Assembly (NCBI GenBank): GCA_025094145.1
Contig: JALLLS010000011.1
Span: 434,001-498,000 of the forward strand
DNA from: Spinellus fusiger
Taxonomy: Eukaryota; Mucoromycota; Mucoromycetes; Mucorales; Phycomycetaceae
Direction: 5' to 3'
Length of the DNA stretch: 64,000 nucleotides
Program-made: the position numbers and the translations under genes
The notes under the pieces: model-generated
The model's input: only the letters and a program-made list of their open reading frames with translations
Databases searched by the model: none
Told to the model about the DNA's origin: nothing
Shown here: positions 34,385 through 45,711 of the stretch, in pieces
Numbering within the stretch: the first letter of the stretch is position 1
How the letters are laid out: every line of letters begins with the position of its first letter

Positions 34385-35045
34385 AATCCGTTACAAAGAC
34401 AAAGGCAAGAGGAAGGTGCCAGTGCAAGGGTAATATGACACACACATAGAGAGTACATTAATACATTTTGAACTAATTACTTTTACTATTATTTTATTAT
34501 TGAAAAGGGGCATTGGCACTTAAAAAGATTAGAGTATGATCCTACCAAGCTGCCAGTTGTTGCTTATGGTGCAAGAATAAAGGTAAAAGATGCTGCCAAA
34601 TTTAAAGGCCATCGTTTTGGTTTGACAAGAATTTTATATCAATCATTGAAAAAAGAGACAAAAAGATGGATATCTTCTCGTGGTTGATGTTGATGAGTTC
34701 CTTATATCGAGGGTAAGCATAATTGATCTCTCACCTAATATGAAAAGCTGTTCTAACAGTTACTTTGTCTTCTTCTTTTGTTCTCAAGATCTGCCACACT
34801 TGTAACACAAACAACCTCACCAAAGTATTAGTAAATTTCAACAATATCCACGCTTACCAAAGTTGTGGAATTGTTTAGAACAGAAATGTGAATGCATCAA
34901 AGAATATCTATACAATTACAGAAGAGTGTTTAAAGGGTCGCCACCGACCAGTTCCATTCTGTTGAGAAGCATAGATATTACTTGATGCATTCATATTATA
35001 TATCACTACATCGAAAGTGGTTTCCTCCGGGATTCAAATATCTAC
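34385..35045 (+). pseudogene. Fanzor (eukaryotic TnpB-like) nuclease remnant, C-terminal RuvC/zinc-ribbon part
   Basis: Pieces of one protein are recognisable on the plus strand. 34392-34430 gives RQRQEEGASAR. After an intron, from about 34507, GHWHLKRLEYDPTKLPVVAY and GARIKVKDAAKFKGHRFGL follow, then (after a frame change in an A-run near 34650) LLVVDVDEFLISR. After another intron, from about 34789: ICHTCNTNNLTKVLV, then AYQSCG, a stop where Trp is expected, and NRNVNASKNI. The order VDEF-TS-CxxC ... CxxCG ... NRDVNASKN is the TnpB/Fanzor pattern (zinc ribbon and RuvC-III). Here the RuvC-III Asp is Asn, one zinc Cys is Tyr, and there is at least one stop and one frameshift. The N terminus was not found. 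Assignment rests on motif memory, not a search. Confidence 0.7.
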
Positions 35046-36599
35046 AGGTAACTTTACATAATAATCTTTATTTGTTTAAAAACTAACATGAATACATAAT
35101 TTATTTTTGCTCCTTTTCAAATCCTTTGTCATTTCTTAAACAATTGTATTTCGACTATTTCCTTTTATATCCTAAAGATCTTCTGGTGTGTAGGCTATAG
35201 CTTTATATAGAATTACCTAATGGTGTTGGCTAAGTGTAGTTGTTTTGGATTATTTTCCCATATAAACCCTTATTTTTATATAGGCTATTATTTTGATATT
35301 GTATTCATTATAATTTGTTGAGCATCCTATCCAGTGTTATTTTTTATTTAAAAAAAAAAAAAAACTCAAATGAGCCGTGATCGTAGCACATTAGATATTT
35401 GGTACGACTGTTTTCTTTTTCTTTCTCGGATTCATAGATGTTTACTCATTTATAAAATAAAATAAAAACTTTATGACAAATATAAAGTTAATCTGCTGAT
35501 CTTTTTTTCTACTTTAGAAAAAAGAACTAGTACACGTGAAAAGTTAATATTAACTATATTTTTACCAGAATTTATCTTACTGTTGAGTACTATGATGCTT
35601 ACAAAGTATAATTTCAGCACGAGTTTGGGTGACATTAATTAAAATATTTTGACTATTTTCATAGTATGTTTTTTTTAGAATGTTCTTTAATAATAACAGT
35701 ACCTTTACTTTTGAAGAAAATATATTTATTAAAAAACTAATTAAGATATATTTAAAGGTTCAATATAAAGCCATGTGTCTTTTTTAATTTATTATTACAA
35801 AAAAAAAGTGCAACATAAAAATCTTTGATAAACATTAATGACATATCTCGATTAAGATCAACTCAGTAAACTTTATTCAAAACACAGTATATTATATTGA
35901 TACATACCAAAAATAATGTAAATTCATTATTATACCTATCGATCAATGCCTTTTTATGTTTATAAAGAATTTAGCCAAAGTTTAGTAAGTAATGTTTGAA
36001 TTATTAGAGCCATCTCTATATGATTGAGTCTATCTCTATATCGATAATTTATTTAGTATAGCTGAACATAATTGTGTAAATATCATATCTATTTCTCACA
36101 TAAATATTAAGCGGCTGCAAGCTTATTTTATTTTAGAAGAAAAAAAGTAAGTATGCCTACCAATGATCTTGGGTAATCTTAAGACCTCAGTGATGAGTTT
36201 GTGTAGGCATATATTTATTGTCATGTATCGAGTATTAAGTAGATTTTTTGATATATGTGTTTAGTAAAATTAAACTGGGGAGGGTTTTTAACAAGTTCCA
36301 TTTAGTCATTAGAGGCTGTATATGAGAATAGATATCCTTTTTCCAGGAAGAGAAATAAGGCATAATTATAAGATATCCCAGTACAATAGTCAAAACAGTT
36401 AAGTTATGGGTATCCGGATGTGAGGTTGACTTGATAAAGCAGGTGGTATCTTGTATGTTAATTGAGTAAACTGTCACTCTATCTTTTCATGTTTGTTACT
36501 ACTTTATTTTTATAAAATAAAATAAAATCTTATCTGCTTATGGTATAGTTCATAAGAAGGGTAATTCATGGTTTAATTATGGTTTAGTTCAGACTATTT
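35046..36599. other. AT-rich DNA, no gene seen
   Basis: There are long A/T runs and short chance ORFs, including 36235-36477 (minus), which has no recognisable content. Confidence 0.4.
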
Positions 36600-36812
36600 T
36601 AATTTGGGTGTTTTTTTGAGTATTGAGCATGAATAGCCAGGCTATGATAATCTACACACCCGAAGATCTTTCTATCCTTTAAACAGTAATACCGCCCTCC
36701 ATTTAAAGAATACATCTCATTTCCTTTTACACAACTGTATTTTAAAATCAAAGGTTTGAGGATATTCAATTTCTTATTTCCTTTTATGGAATACCTCACT
36801 ATCATATTGTAG
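36600..36812 (-). repeat. Dispersed decayed repeat (copy 2), interrupted by a Tc1 element
   Basis: The minus strand reads GATAGTGAGGTATTCCATAA, ...AACCTTTGATTTTAAA..., ...ATTCTTTAAATGG..., matching 41150-41320 on the plus strand. The Tc1 element at 36815-37863 begins two bases outside it, so the Tc1 element appears to have inserted at a TA within this repeat. Confidence 0.6.
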
Positions 36813-36814
36813 TA

Positions 36815-37863
36815 AAGTGACCCGACAAAAGTAATCGATGATTTCAAATGTAGATTTCCTATTTTATAAATATGCTTTATCTTGATAGTGCTATTACTTT
36901 ATGAATTCATCAGCTAAATACGTATAACCTTGGATAGATACATAGAAGAGTGTTTATAATACAAGAAAGAAAAGAAAAAAAAGGTTATATTTCAAGGTTA
37001 TCTAACAACTACTATGGATATTCTTGATAGTAGTAGCAGTCTGGCATCTCCGCCTTATGCTGGTAATGAGGGTGTCTATTGCCTTTAATAATTTACCCCA
37101 CTCCATCATCAGTGGCAGCCTTCAATCTCTGTTTGTTGATATACACCCTATTGTACTTCCTAATTACCTTCTTGAAGTGGGCCCACAGATGCTCCATTGG
37201 ATTGAGGTCGGTATTGTGAGGGCCATTAAAGAGTCATTACTATACCATTCATTACTCTCCAATTGAACTGTTTTACTCGTATAAGGTCTAGCATTGGTCT
37301 TTCTGTGGGCAGTAGCTGACTAAAGAGTTTAAAAAAGATAGAGATAGAGATGCTCAAGCTCATGGCAGTAGACATCTCCCAAAACATTGATGTACTTGTC
37401 ATAGCATTCTACCCTTCACTACGATCCATCACTCAATACTCTCCCCACTAAAACAATACATAACATTATTTCACCAGGTCCAAACCTCTTATTATCAAGG
37501 ACATTTTTAGGCTCGATGGTCGTGCCATATTGACTAATGAATTCGACGACACTGTTAAGGTTTATGAGCTCCACTCTGGACTCATCAGACCAGACGACCT
37601 CACACCACTGCTCATGGGTCCATTTAACGTACTCATAGGCCTACTGAAGCCTTGAATCCATATGTGTCTTAGTGATAAGAGACTTGACTACCAGACTAAA
37701 TGAATTGAACCCCATCTCATAGAGGTACTTCTTCAAGATGTCGGATGATTTGGACATTATAAGAAAACAAGTGTTATGAAATAAAAGAAACAATGCATGT
37801 TATTTTTTGTCATAAAGATAGTCCAGGATTTGAAAACTTTCGGTTACATGTTGAGGGTCACTT
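36815..37863 (-). mobile_element. Decayed Tc1/mariner element of the AAGTGACCC family
   Basis: The left end AAGTGACCCGACAAAAGTAA and the right end ...GGGTCACTT are TIRs flanked by TA (36813-36814, 37864-37865). At 1049 bp it is shortened. The minus strand keeps transposase pieces: KWTHEQWCEVVWSDESRVEL, EPKNVLDNKRFGPGEIM, and a diverged C terminus (TSIRRRCQTA), with many stops. Confidence 0.8.
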
Positions 37864-37865
37864 TA

Positions 37866-40520
37866 TAATGATGTGGGATTCCTTTTAATTGTGAGTGCTC
37901 TATTGTTCCCATACAAAACATTCAAGCAGATAGAGAAGCCACACTTCCCTATCCCACAATATCACAATTTTTTTTTCCTATTTTTTTTTCTTTTTATCCA
38001 CTTGAGCAAGTGTAAAAAAGATGCTTTGGGCTAGTAGGTTGGCTAATCATCAATGGAACGCTATTGCGACTGTACTTTTCAAATAGCCTTCAGTACAAGT
38101 TAGAAGGCGGGAAACATGGTAACAGATTCTTTTAAGTGCTCAAGATATTTGAATTAATAAGGCTATACGGCATTTTGTTGTTACTGAGCATGCAAGCTGA
38201 AGAATAATTGCTTTGGTTACATATTTCCGATCTATCTTTTCAGTCAACCAGTGACTCTTGTTTATCATCTTTTCTCTTAGTATTTGTAGATAAAACAGTG
38301 AACCAGAATTCTGTGACGATTCAATCTAAGTTTCATAACATTATTAGGATCAGGCTCAAGTAATATGGAAGACAAGGTCATATTGTATTGCCACCAGTAA
38401 ATAGCGCTTTGCATTGTGTGGTGTTGATTATCGGTTGTTGGTTGCCACTATGTATCTTTATTTTAAGCATCAAGAATCCTTTCTCAGGTTTTTTATCATT
38501 ATTATCATTATCGCATGAGCTCGTCATATTTCTGGTTATCTCTGCTTTATTGACGAATGCAGCCACGTAAAGATGTCGTTTTATTCAACGATGAAGGCTT
38601 GTGGTCTGAAGGTATTATAATATAAAGATAAAGAGAACATGTTACTGGCATGGATGCATTAGAGGATATGTGCAGCCTTGCTCCTTAAATAAATAAAAAC
38701 ATGTAGAGCTCTTGCGAGAGTTGTCTACCATACAATAGCGCTACTGACTTGAGTGAAACGAGAAGATTACTCAACAAAGTTAGCCTTCTGAAGGAACATA
38801 AAGACAGATACGGTATCTTGGAACGGTAGCAGCAAAGAGAAATAGAGAAAAAATGACTTTTAACCCTCGAGGTGTCAGATACATAACAAATGGATGAACC
38901 AAAACAATAAAATAGAAGATGTTCTTATAACTCAACCTTGTGAGGAAACTAGAGTGCCTTTATCTCTATGAGATCTGATATGAAGACTGTACAAAAGATA
39001 CTTTTATACACTCAGGATACTACTTTTATACACTCTATTCTAAAGTCTATCAACTAAAAGATTAAATAGTATGACATTCAAAAGCAAGAATCTCCAGCAC
39101 CTCATGAATTGGTAGGCCAAAAAAATTGGCTACTACCCTATCTTGTTCATTCACTCATGCAGGCTAAAGTCATACAACGACTTTCAAAGTTTATTCATTA
39201 CCATTTTTCTTTTGTTAAAAAAATAACAAGACAATGCTTACTTTTGATACCATGTGACAAAAAATAATGATTGCAACGCACTGTTTCTTTTTTCGCCAAA
39301 GGAGAGTATAATAAGGGGCACTTTAAGATAAAAGAGACTAGTAGAGCTTGTGAAAGAGTTGTCTATAATACAATTACATTGGAGAGTTAAGCGTGCTTTA
39401 AGGACACTTAACAAGTATAATTCTTGATGAGAACCACAGGATGCTTTCGATTCTTATCATTCGAAGGAATACCAACAGTGAGAGGATTTTCTGACAGATA
39501 CAAGATGGTCGTATTAAAGAATTGCAGCCCTGCCTTTATGGATATCGACTGAAAGAACCCGACTAACAGACACAACTACTTAAAGACTAGAAACCAAACA
39601 AACATTTATTATTGTCTTGATCTTCTAGTTATATACTTTTACTATCACAGCACACACATTGTGCTATGATACACTTGTTCTTCCATAACTGTTCTTTCCC
39701 TCACAGTCATGTCTCGAGCGAGAAGACAGTCTTCTTTGGCTGACTCGACAAGAGCTTCAAGAAATTTGTTAAATCAGATTCTTTATTATGACTAAAATAG
39801 AATCAATGGATTGGCTAATCATTTTTCTAAAGTCAGCCATTTTTTCCTGAAGCTGGCGAATAATTTCCGAAAAGAGTGTAATTTCTTCATCGTAGCGTCT
39901 AAATTCAATTAGCCCTGTAAGAACAAGTACATTAGTATATCATAAGACAAATCCAAGCTAAAGCTTCATTTAATTCTTTGAACTAACCACTAGTCCATAT
40001 CAACCCTAATGATTGACAGACTAGAGATGAAAAGACACTACAAAATAAAGGCATGAAGTTAGTATAAAAAGGAGAACAAATGATTCATATCGATGCCTTC
40101 TTAAAACATACCACTTCAGTAAACTTTTATTTTTATTTTTTTACCAGTGACTTAATTTTACGATACAATTACAACTCCTTTTTATTTATTTTCCATTGCA
40201 AAACTTTTATGGGAAAATAGGTCATGGATGCATTTCGTAGCTGATGAATTTTTTATTGAGTTGGCCATAAAATATCCATAGCAACAGAATTCGGAGGGCT
40301 ATCCATTGAATTACTCAGTATCATTCTCTCAAACACCACAATCACTGTTGTTGTGTAGGGATCATCGTTGGTGAGTGTCAGATGAAAAACCCTAAAGAAG
40401 CATTTCCGCACATCATATGTTAGATACTTTAATTAGAAATCTCAAGTTAAACAAAATCAATAAAACAGGTAGTGAGCAATTTGACCATATATGAACTAGT
40501 GGTACTAAACATATGCAACA
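37866..40520. other. AT-rich, gene-poor DNA with decayed coding fragments
   Basis: Most of this shows nothing I can name. Two degenerate copies of a short motif (TAGAGCT.TTG.GAGAGTTGTCTA) lie near 38705 and 39340. On the minus strand, two exon-like pieces follow acceptor-like sites: about 40390-40250 (VFHLTLTNDDPYTTTVIVVF..., ending at a stop) and about 39920-39780 (a charged coiled-coil-like stretch, RRYDEEITLFSEIIRQLQEK, then a stop). They may be remains of one gene or element; no family is recognised. Confidence 0.4.
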
Positions 40521-40529
40521 AAAGACAGA

Positions 40530-41330
40530 GCTACACACCCAAAGCTTTTTTTATGGATATATAAAGAAATATCCTGAGAATAAAATTGCAATATTATTAT
40601 GATTGGCTAATGTGTTTTAAAAGGCCTTCTCGCTGTGTAAAGAAACTATTTCAAACTCTACTTGCTTATTTTAGCAATGACTATTGACTTTGCAATTAAA
40701 CGTTATAAAGTTGAATATAAAAAGAAGAAATGAATATATTATTAAAACTCAGTCATTGATATTCTTTTGACATAATGTGCTATTATTAACAAATCAAAAC
40801 ATTAGAAGAGAGTGATAGACACCACCAAACGCTATTCTTGAGGTAATAAGGTAAATAGTGTCTTCATCTGGGCTTGGGTTCATTGTAATATACAAGAAAT
40901 TCATTGTATTGTTAATAAATAAAGACTCCTTTCAAGTCAGTCTCAGATGGTCTTCTACAAGGTCAATACTGTCTAGGGTATACTCCTAAGCATAGTTATC
41001 TATCTCCCAAAGATAAAGAACAAGGATTTTAGGGTGTAGATTCTATTGCTATGAGGGAATGTACTTGGGCAGTAGCTATAGTACATACTATAGTATTATC
41101 TATAGTATTATAATAAATAATTCTATTCATAAACACTATATTCTATTGATAATACAATTTGATAGTGAGGTATCCACAAAAGGAAATAATAATTTGGATA
41201 TTTGCAAACCTTTTGATTTTAAACAGCTTTTCATATAAGGGAGATATTCTCATTCTTTAAATGGGAAAACGTGTTGCCGCTTAAAAGCCAGAAAAATATC
41301 CTGTGTGTAAAAATACTGTATTTTGGTTCT
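40530..41330 (+). repeat. Composite dispersed repeat (copy 3), also at 56200-57050
   Basis: Blocks shared with 56200-57050 in the same order include TATTTCAAACTCTA..TGC/AGCCTATTTTAG, AACTCAGTCATTG, TAGACAC.ACCAAA.GCTATTCTT and GG.CAGTAGC.ATAGTA. The last 170 bp also match 33770-34010 and 36600-36812. It looks like an old mobile element, perhaps LTR-derived, but no coding part or clear end was recognised. Confidence 0.55.
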
Positions 41331-42197
41331 TATTGTCATTAGCTCTATTCGCGCCATTGGTTGTCTAGCAAAAGCCCTTTGCTTGATGTTCGCTTCCAAT
41401 CACCACCCAATAATGTTTAAAAGAGTGGAATAAAATTACCCTTAAAGTGCATGCATAAAGATAGCTTTACTTTAAACAAAGCTAGTTGTAAGTCTATTCT
41501 TAGCCAGTGTCTAATATGCAGTTATTTTTGTTGTAAAGCCATCTTTAGTTGTACAAAGTCAAGAAAAGGTCCACAGAGGGTTTTATAGGAATTGGCCTTT
41601 TTTAAATAAGGAAAAGACAATGGACTCTACTTTATTAAAATGATAAAGTCATATCCTGACTGTGAACTTATGGTCTGTGTCTTGGACTAATAGGAGAATG
41701 AAAAAATAATAGTGAAGAGGCTATTGAGGGATAGTTACTATAGTAAACATCAGTCAGAGGTTTAGTTTTAAAGATTTGATGTTGCTCCTAAAATGTAGTT
41801 TATCATGGATAATAAGAAAAGGCATTTATAGAGCCAAGAGTGTAATGTACTTGTGGGTGGTGGCAAATGAATGCTGCAGTCTGTCTATGGCAGAGTGGCT
41901 TTTTCTCCACCAGTCTGTCTGTAGTATATGCCAGTGTATCCTCTGTAAGAAGTATATGGCTATAAATAATAATAATAATAAAGAGCAGTGATACTACAAA
42001 AAAAAGGACAATGGAATAGACGAGACAATGCCACTGTGCTACACTACACTACACTACACTACACTACAGCATTATTGCCTTGCTACTATATCATCTCACT
42101 CTAGGGAGGCCTATCATTAAGGACCCGATATATGACGTAGATGGTTCTCTCTCTCTCTCTCTCTTCTTTGCTTCTGTCTTTTCTGTAACAAAACATA
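41331..42197. other. Intergenic region upstream of the ACP synthase gene
   Basis: It contains (AAT)n near 41966-41980, a five-base ACTAC tandem run at about 42041-42067, and CTCTCT at about 42148-42164 just before the gene. No gene is seen. Confidence 0.5.
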
Positions 42198-42735
42198 ATG
42201 ATCTTGGGAATTGGAGTTGATCTGCTGCGGTTGCCTCGTATGTCGCTGTTAATAGCGAAAAGAGGAAGAGAAGGGCTGGCACGTAGAATTCTCAGTGAAG
42301 AAGAGTACTCAGTATTTAAGGAGAAGTTCCCCACTGTTCCCTCTCTTGATCAAGTTCAACAAGAGCGTCAGTTAATGTTCCTTGCTAAGCGGTAATATTA
42401 AGAGTAGCTATTCTGCTACTGGCCATATTTATAGTATTCACTGTATTCACTGTATTCACTGTATGTATTGATGTAGTTGGTGCATTAAAGAAGCAGCCTA
42501 CAAAGCACTCTTTCCTATTTGTAAGTTACAGTGGAAACAAGTGACAGTGTCTAAAATACAAGGTAAGACGCCTTGAAAATGAGTCTTCAGTGTGACGACT
42601 TATTCTTATGTCTATCCTTAAGGAAAACCTGTACTACATATTGAGAATGGGAAGGCGTATGGGGTCAAGAGCTCTCATGTCTCACTGTCGCATGATGGGG
42701 ATTATGTGATTGCTCAAGTCCTCCTGGAAGGCTAA
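42198..42735 (+). CDS. Holo-[acyl-carrier-protein] synthase (phosphopantetheinyl transferase, AcpS type)
   Basis: Three exons, 42198-42391, 42477-42562 and 42623-42735, join in phase to 130 residues, the usual AcpS length. The N terminus MILGIGVDLLRLPRM carries the metal-binding Asp (GxGxDxxxxxR). Exon 2 has WCIKEAAYKALFP, matching the W-x-x-KEAAxKAL motif with the catalytic/metal Glu. The C terminus has HVSLSHDGDYVIAQVLLEG, the typical SHxxxYAxAxV strand. The enzyme moves 4'-phosphopantetheine from CoA to the acyl carrier protein; in fungi this class includes mitochondrial Ppt2. The copied RGA promoter begins only 37 bp after the stop. Confidence 0.9.
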
Positions 42736-42771
42736 CTTAAAACACCGAAAAGCTAAAATTGAAGGACTGTA

Positions 42772-45711
42772 CCTATTTTTGTACATGAGTTCACAATCCT
42801 TTTTAGTACATCTTTCGCTCTCCTTTGTTAACTTTTGCCTGTTGATTTCTACTTCATTTTTTTCATTTTTTTTTTTAATTCTCTCTTTTGGCCTGCTTTA
42901 ATTTTTTTTTTTTTCATTTTTTTTCATTTTTTTTCATACAGAAGAAATAGAGTCAATAAAGCATTTTTGCCTTTTGGATCCATACTCTACAACCCAACCT
43001 ACGAGTGAGAGAAGAGACTGAACCAACGACCCTACGACCCTACGACCCAACAACCCTACGACCCTACGACCCAACAACCCTACAACCCTACGAGACGACC
43101 ACTCGCTTATTCGTCCAGACATTTGCCTATCTATCCCACCACTCCTACGGCAAATTCTCTTCTACACCCACCCACACACACCCACACCCACACCACAGTA
43201 GAAGAAAGAAAAGAAAAGAAAAAAAAGAAAAAAAAAGAAAAAAAGACTCTTTTCCTCTTCCCTCCCCCTCTTCCCCCTTCTGTCTAGCCTCCAAATACAT
43301 TCTTCATGGAACCAACCTTGGACACACCCACAGGACCAGCACCCAGCTGCACCCGCTGCCACACCAAACTAGGCAGCCAAATGGTGAAGGCTATGGATGA
43401 GTCCTTCCACCCTGAATGCTTTACTTGTATGGTAAGCGAGTGATGGTGTGACGTTCTCCACCCGAGAAAAACTCATCCCGGCACCACCAGGACTGCAATG
43501 CACTGGTGGCCTCCCAATTCTTCCCCTTTACTACAGAAACAGGCGAGACCTTCCCACTGTGCGAGCGCGACTATTTCAGACGCCTTGGACTCGTGTGCGA
43601 GACCTGCCACGAAGCACTCAGAGGCGCCTACATCATCGCACTGGACAAAAAGTACCACACCCATCACTTTACATGTGGAGCGTGCTCTGTTGAGTTTGGG
43701 CCTAATGACTCCTACTATGAACACAATGGACAGGTGTTTTGTCATTTTGACTACTCTGTCCAGTTTGCCGTCATGTGTGCTGGCTGTGAAATGGCCATCC
43801 TCAAGCAGTATGTGGAGATTGACCGAAAAGATGATGTCGAGCACTGGCATCCCGAGTGCTATATGATTCACAAGGTAGATCCCCGAATAAGCAAGAGAAT
43901 CTCCGCTGTATTCCGTTTCCATTGACACCACGTTTTCTTAGTACTGGAACGTCCGTATAGCCCAACCCTCAGTGGAAGACAGCGAGACGAGTATACAAAA
44001 GGGTGAATAGAGAGACAGTGCCAGCCACCTTTTGTTTGTATTGACATTGATTTGATTGATAGACCGCCCACACCACAGTCCTGGTCAGTTATTAGAGAAG
44101 CAGCATGAAACAGAAGAAAAGGTGTTTCGTATCTGGCAGGTATTGTCAGCCTTTGAAGGTAAGCAAGTCGGGTGAAGAAGTGTTTCTCCATCTCTCCATC
44201 TGTGTATTGTGTCTGTGTGTTGGTCGCCATTGACTCTTGTCTCTTTGGGTCGCTCTGTCTCCTCTTCTTTACGTATGTATGTATATATAACACCCTTGCT
44301 AGAATCATCTGCTGTCTGCATTTCGGAAATGCTGCTGCATGTCTCGAATGGAAACTATGTCAATGGCATCTGTCTGTCTGAGCGCTTCTTGATTCATGTG
44401 GAGGCACTGTTTTCTGGCATTGATGAGTTGTGCAAGATCTACAGTGAATACAACCAACCTGGTAAGTCAATTGACAAGACAGACATTGTATGTGTATGTA
44501 CCTTGCTGACCTATTCTGCTGTATTCTATTCCATAATGTCAATCCTGCTACTGATGTTACTACTGATGTTACTACTGATGTTACTACTACTACCACTACC
44601 ACTACCACCACTACTAATATCACTATTATTAACAGAATTCAAGTACACACGTGAAGCTAAAATGCTATGCAAGAAAATCATCAACTTCTTTTCACTCATG
44701 TGGAGAACACAAGAGGTAGAGATGAGAAAGCTGGGGATTTCTCAGGAACTGCTTTCACTTGTCACTGGACTGGCACATTACCTTAAGCTGTTGATTCGAG
44801 TAGCATTAACAGCTGCTCTTCGCTTAGATCTGACAGTAGGGAAACCTGTGGCTGTGTCTCGACTGCTGGCCAAACTGATGGAGGTGGCAGGAAGAGAACG
44901 TCATAGCAGAGACAGCCAGCGACTGATCAAAGCAAAAGAAGCGACAGACTGCTGTCATGCCTGCAAACAGTCGATTGAGGATCAGTGCATGAAATATGGG
45001 CAGTATCGGTGGCATATCAAGTGTTTTGCCTGTCGACAATGCAAACGGCCCTTGGCAGAACATACCGAGACGACCCTCTTTAGCTTATCCACACAGTCAT
45101 TGGTGTGTGCACAGTGTTCAAGCTCAAAGGACGGCGGATTTGTGTTTGAATATGTCACCAAGCTAGTGCAATATGCATTTCTGCTTCGAGTAGCACTGAG
45201 CAGACTGTGCAGTCTCCTACAGATTACAGGTACAAAATGCATATTCCAGTAGAGTAGGGTGTAATGCAGTATAGTATAATGCAGTGTAGTATAGTGCAGT
45301 GTAGCGTGCTCTAGTGTGTTTGGATTTGCATGGACAGCCCTTTCTAACATGAATGAATGCAGACCAACAGCTCTCGGCCGTGGACTATTCAAGTAAAACA
45401 AAAATACAACTACCCAAAGACGCACTCGGGAAAGACATTGTGACATACACAGTTGAGAAGCAGCAGGTTGTAAGTCAGTATGTGGATGAGAAACTACTGC
45501 ACTATCCAACACACATTGCGGATACAAATATGATGTCAGCTACCAAGTTGGAAAGAAAGATGTCTCGCTCCTTCAAAACAGCCAAGAGATCCACCATCCT
45601 GGGCAATACAAGCACAAACAATGCCATTCCCGAAAACAAAGATGAAGCTTATACAGAAGCTGAAGGGGAGACTGAAACAGATACAACAGATGTACCATTA
45701 AGAACAGCACC
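42772..45711 (+). repeat. Inverted near-identical tract 1, arm B
   Basis: It is the reverse complement of 24115-27050: 5' flank, promoter, exons 1-6, all introns and part of exon 7 of RGA-B. The left edge is sharp, with ACPS-side sequence to the left and matched sequence from CCTATTTTTG onward. Confidence 0.85.
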
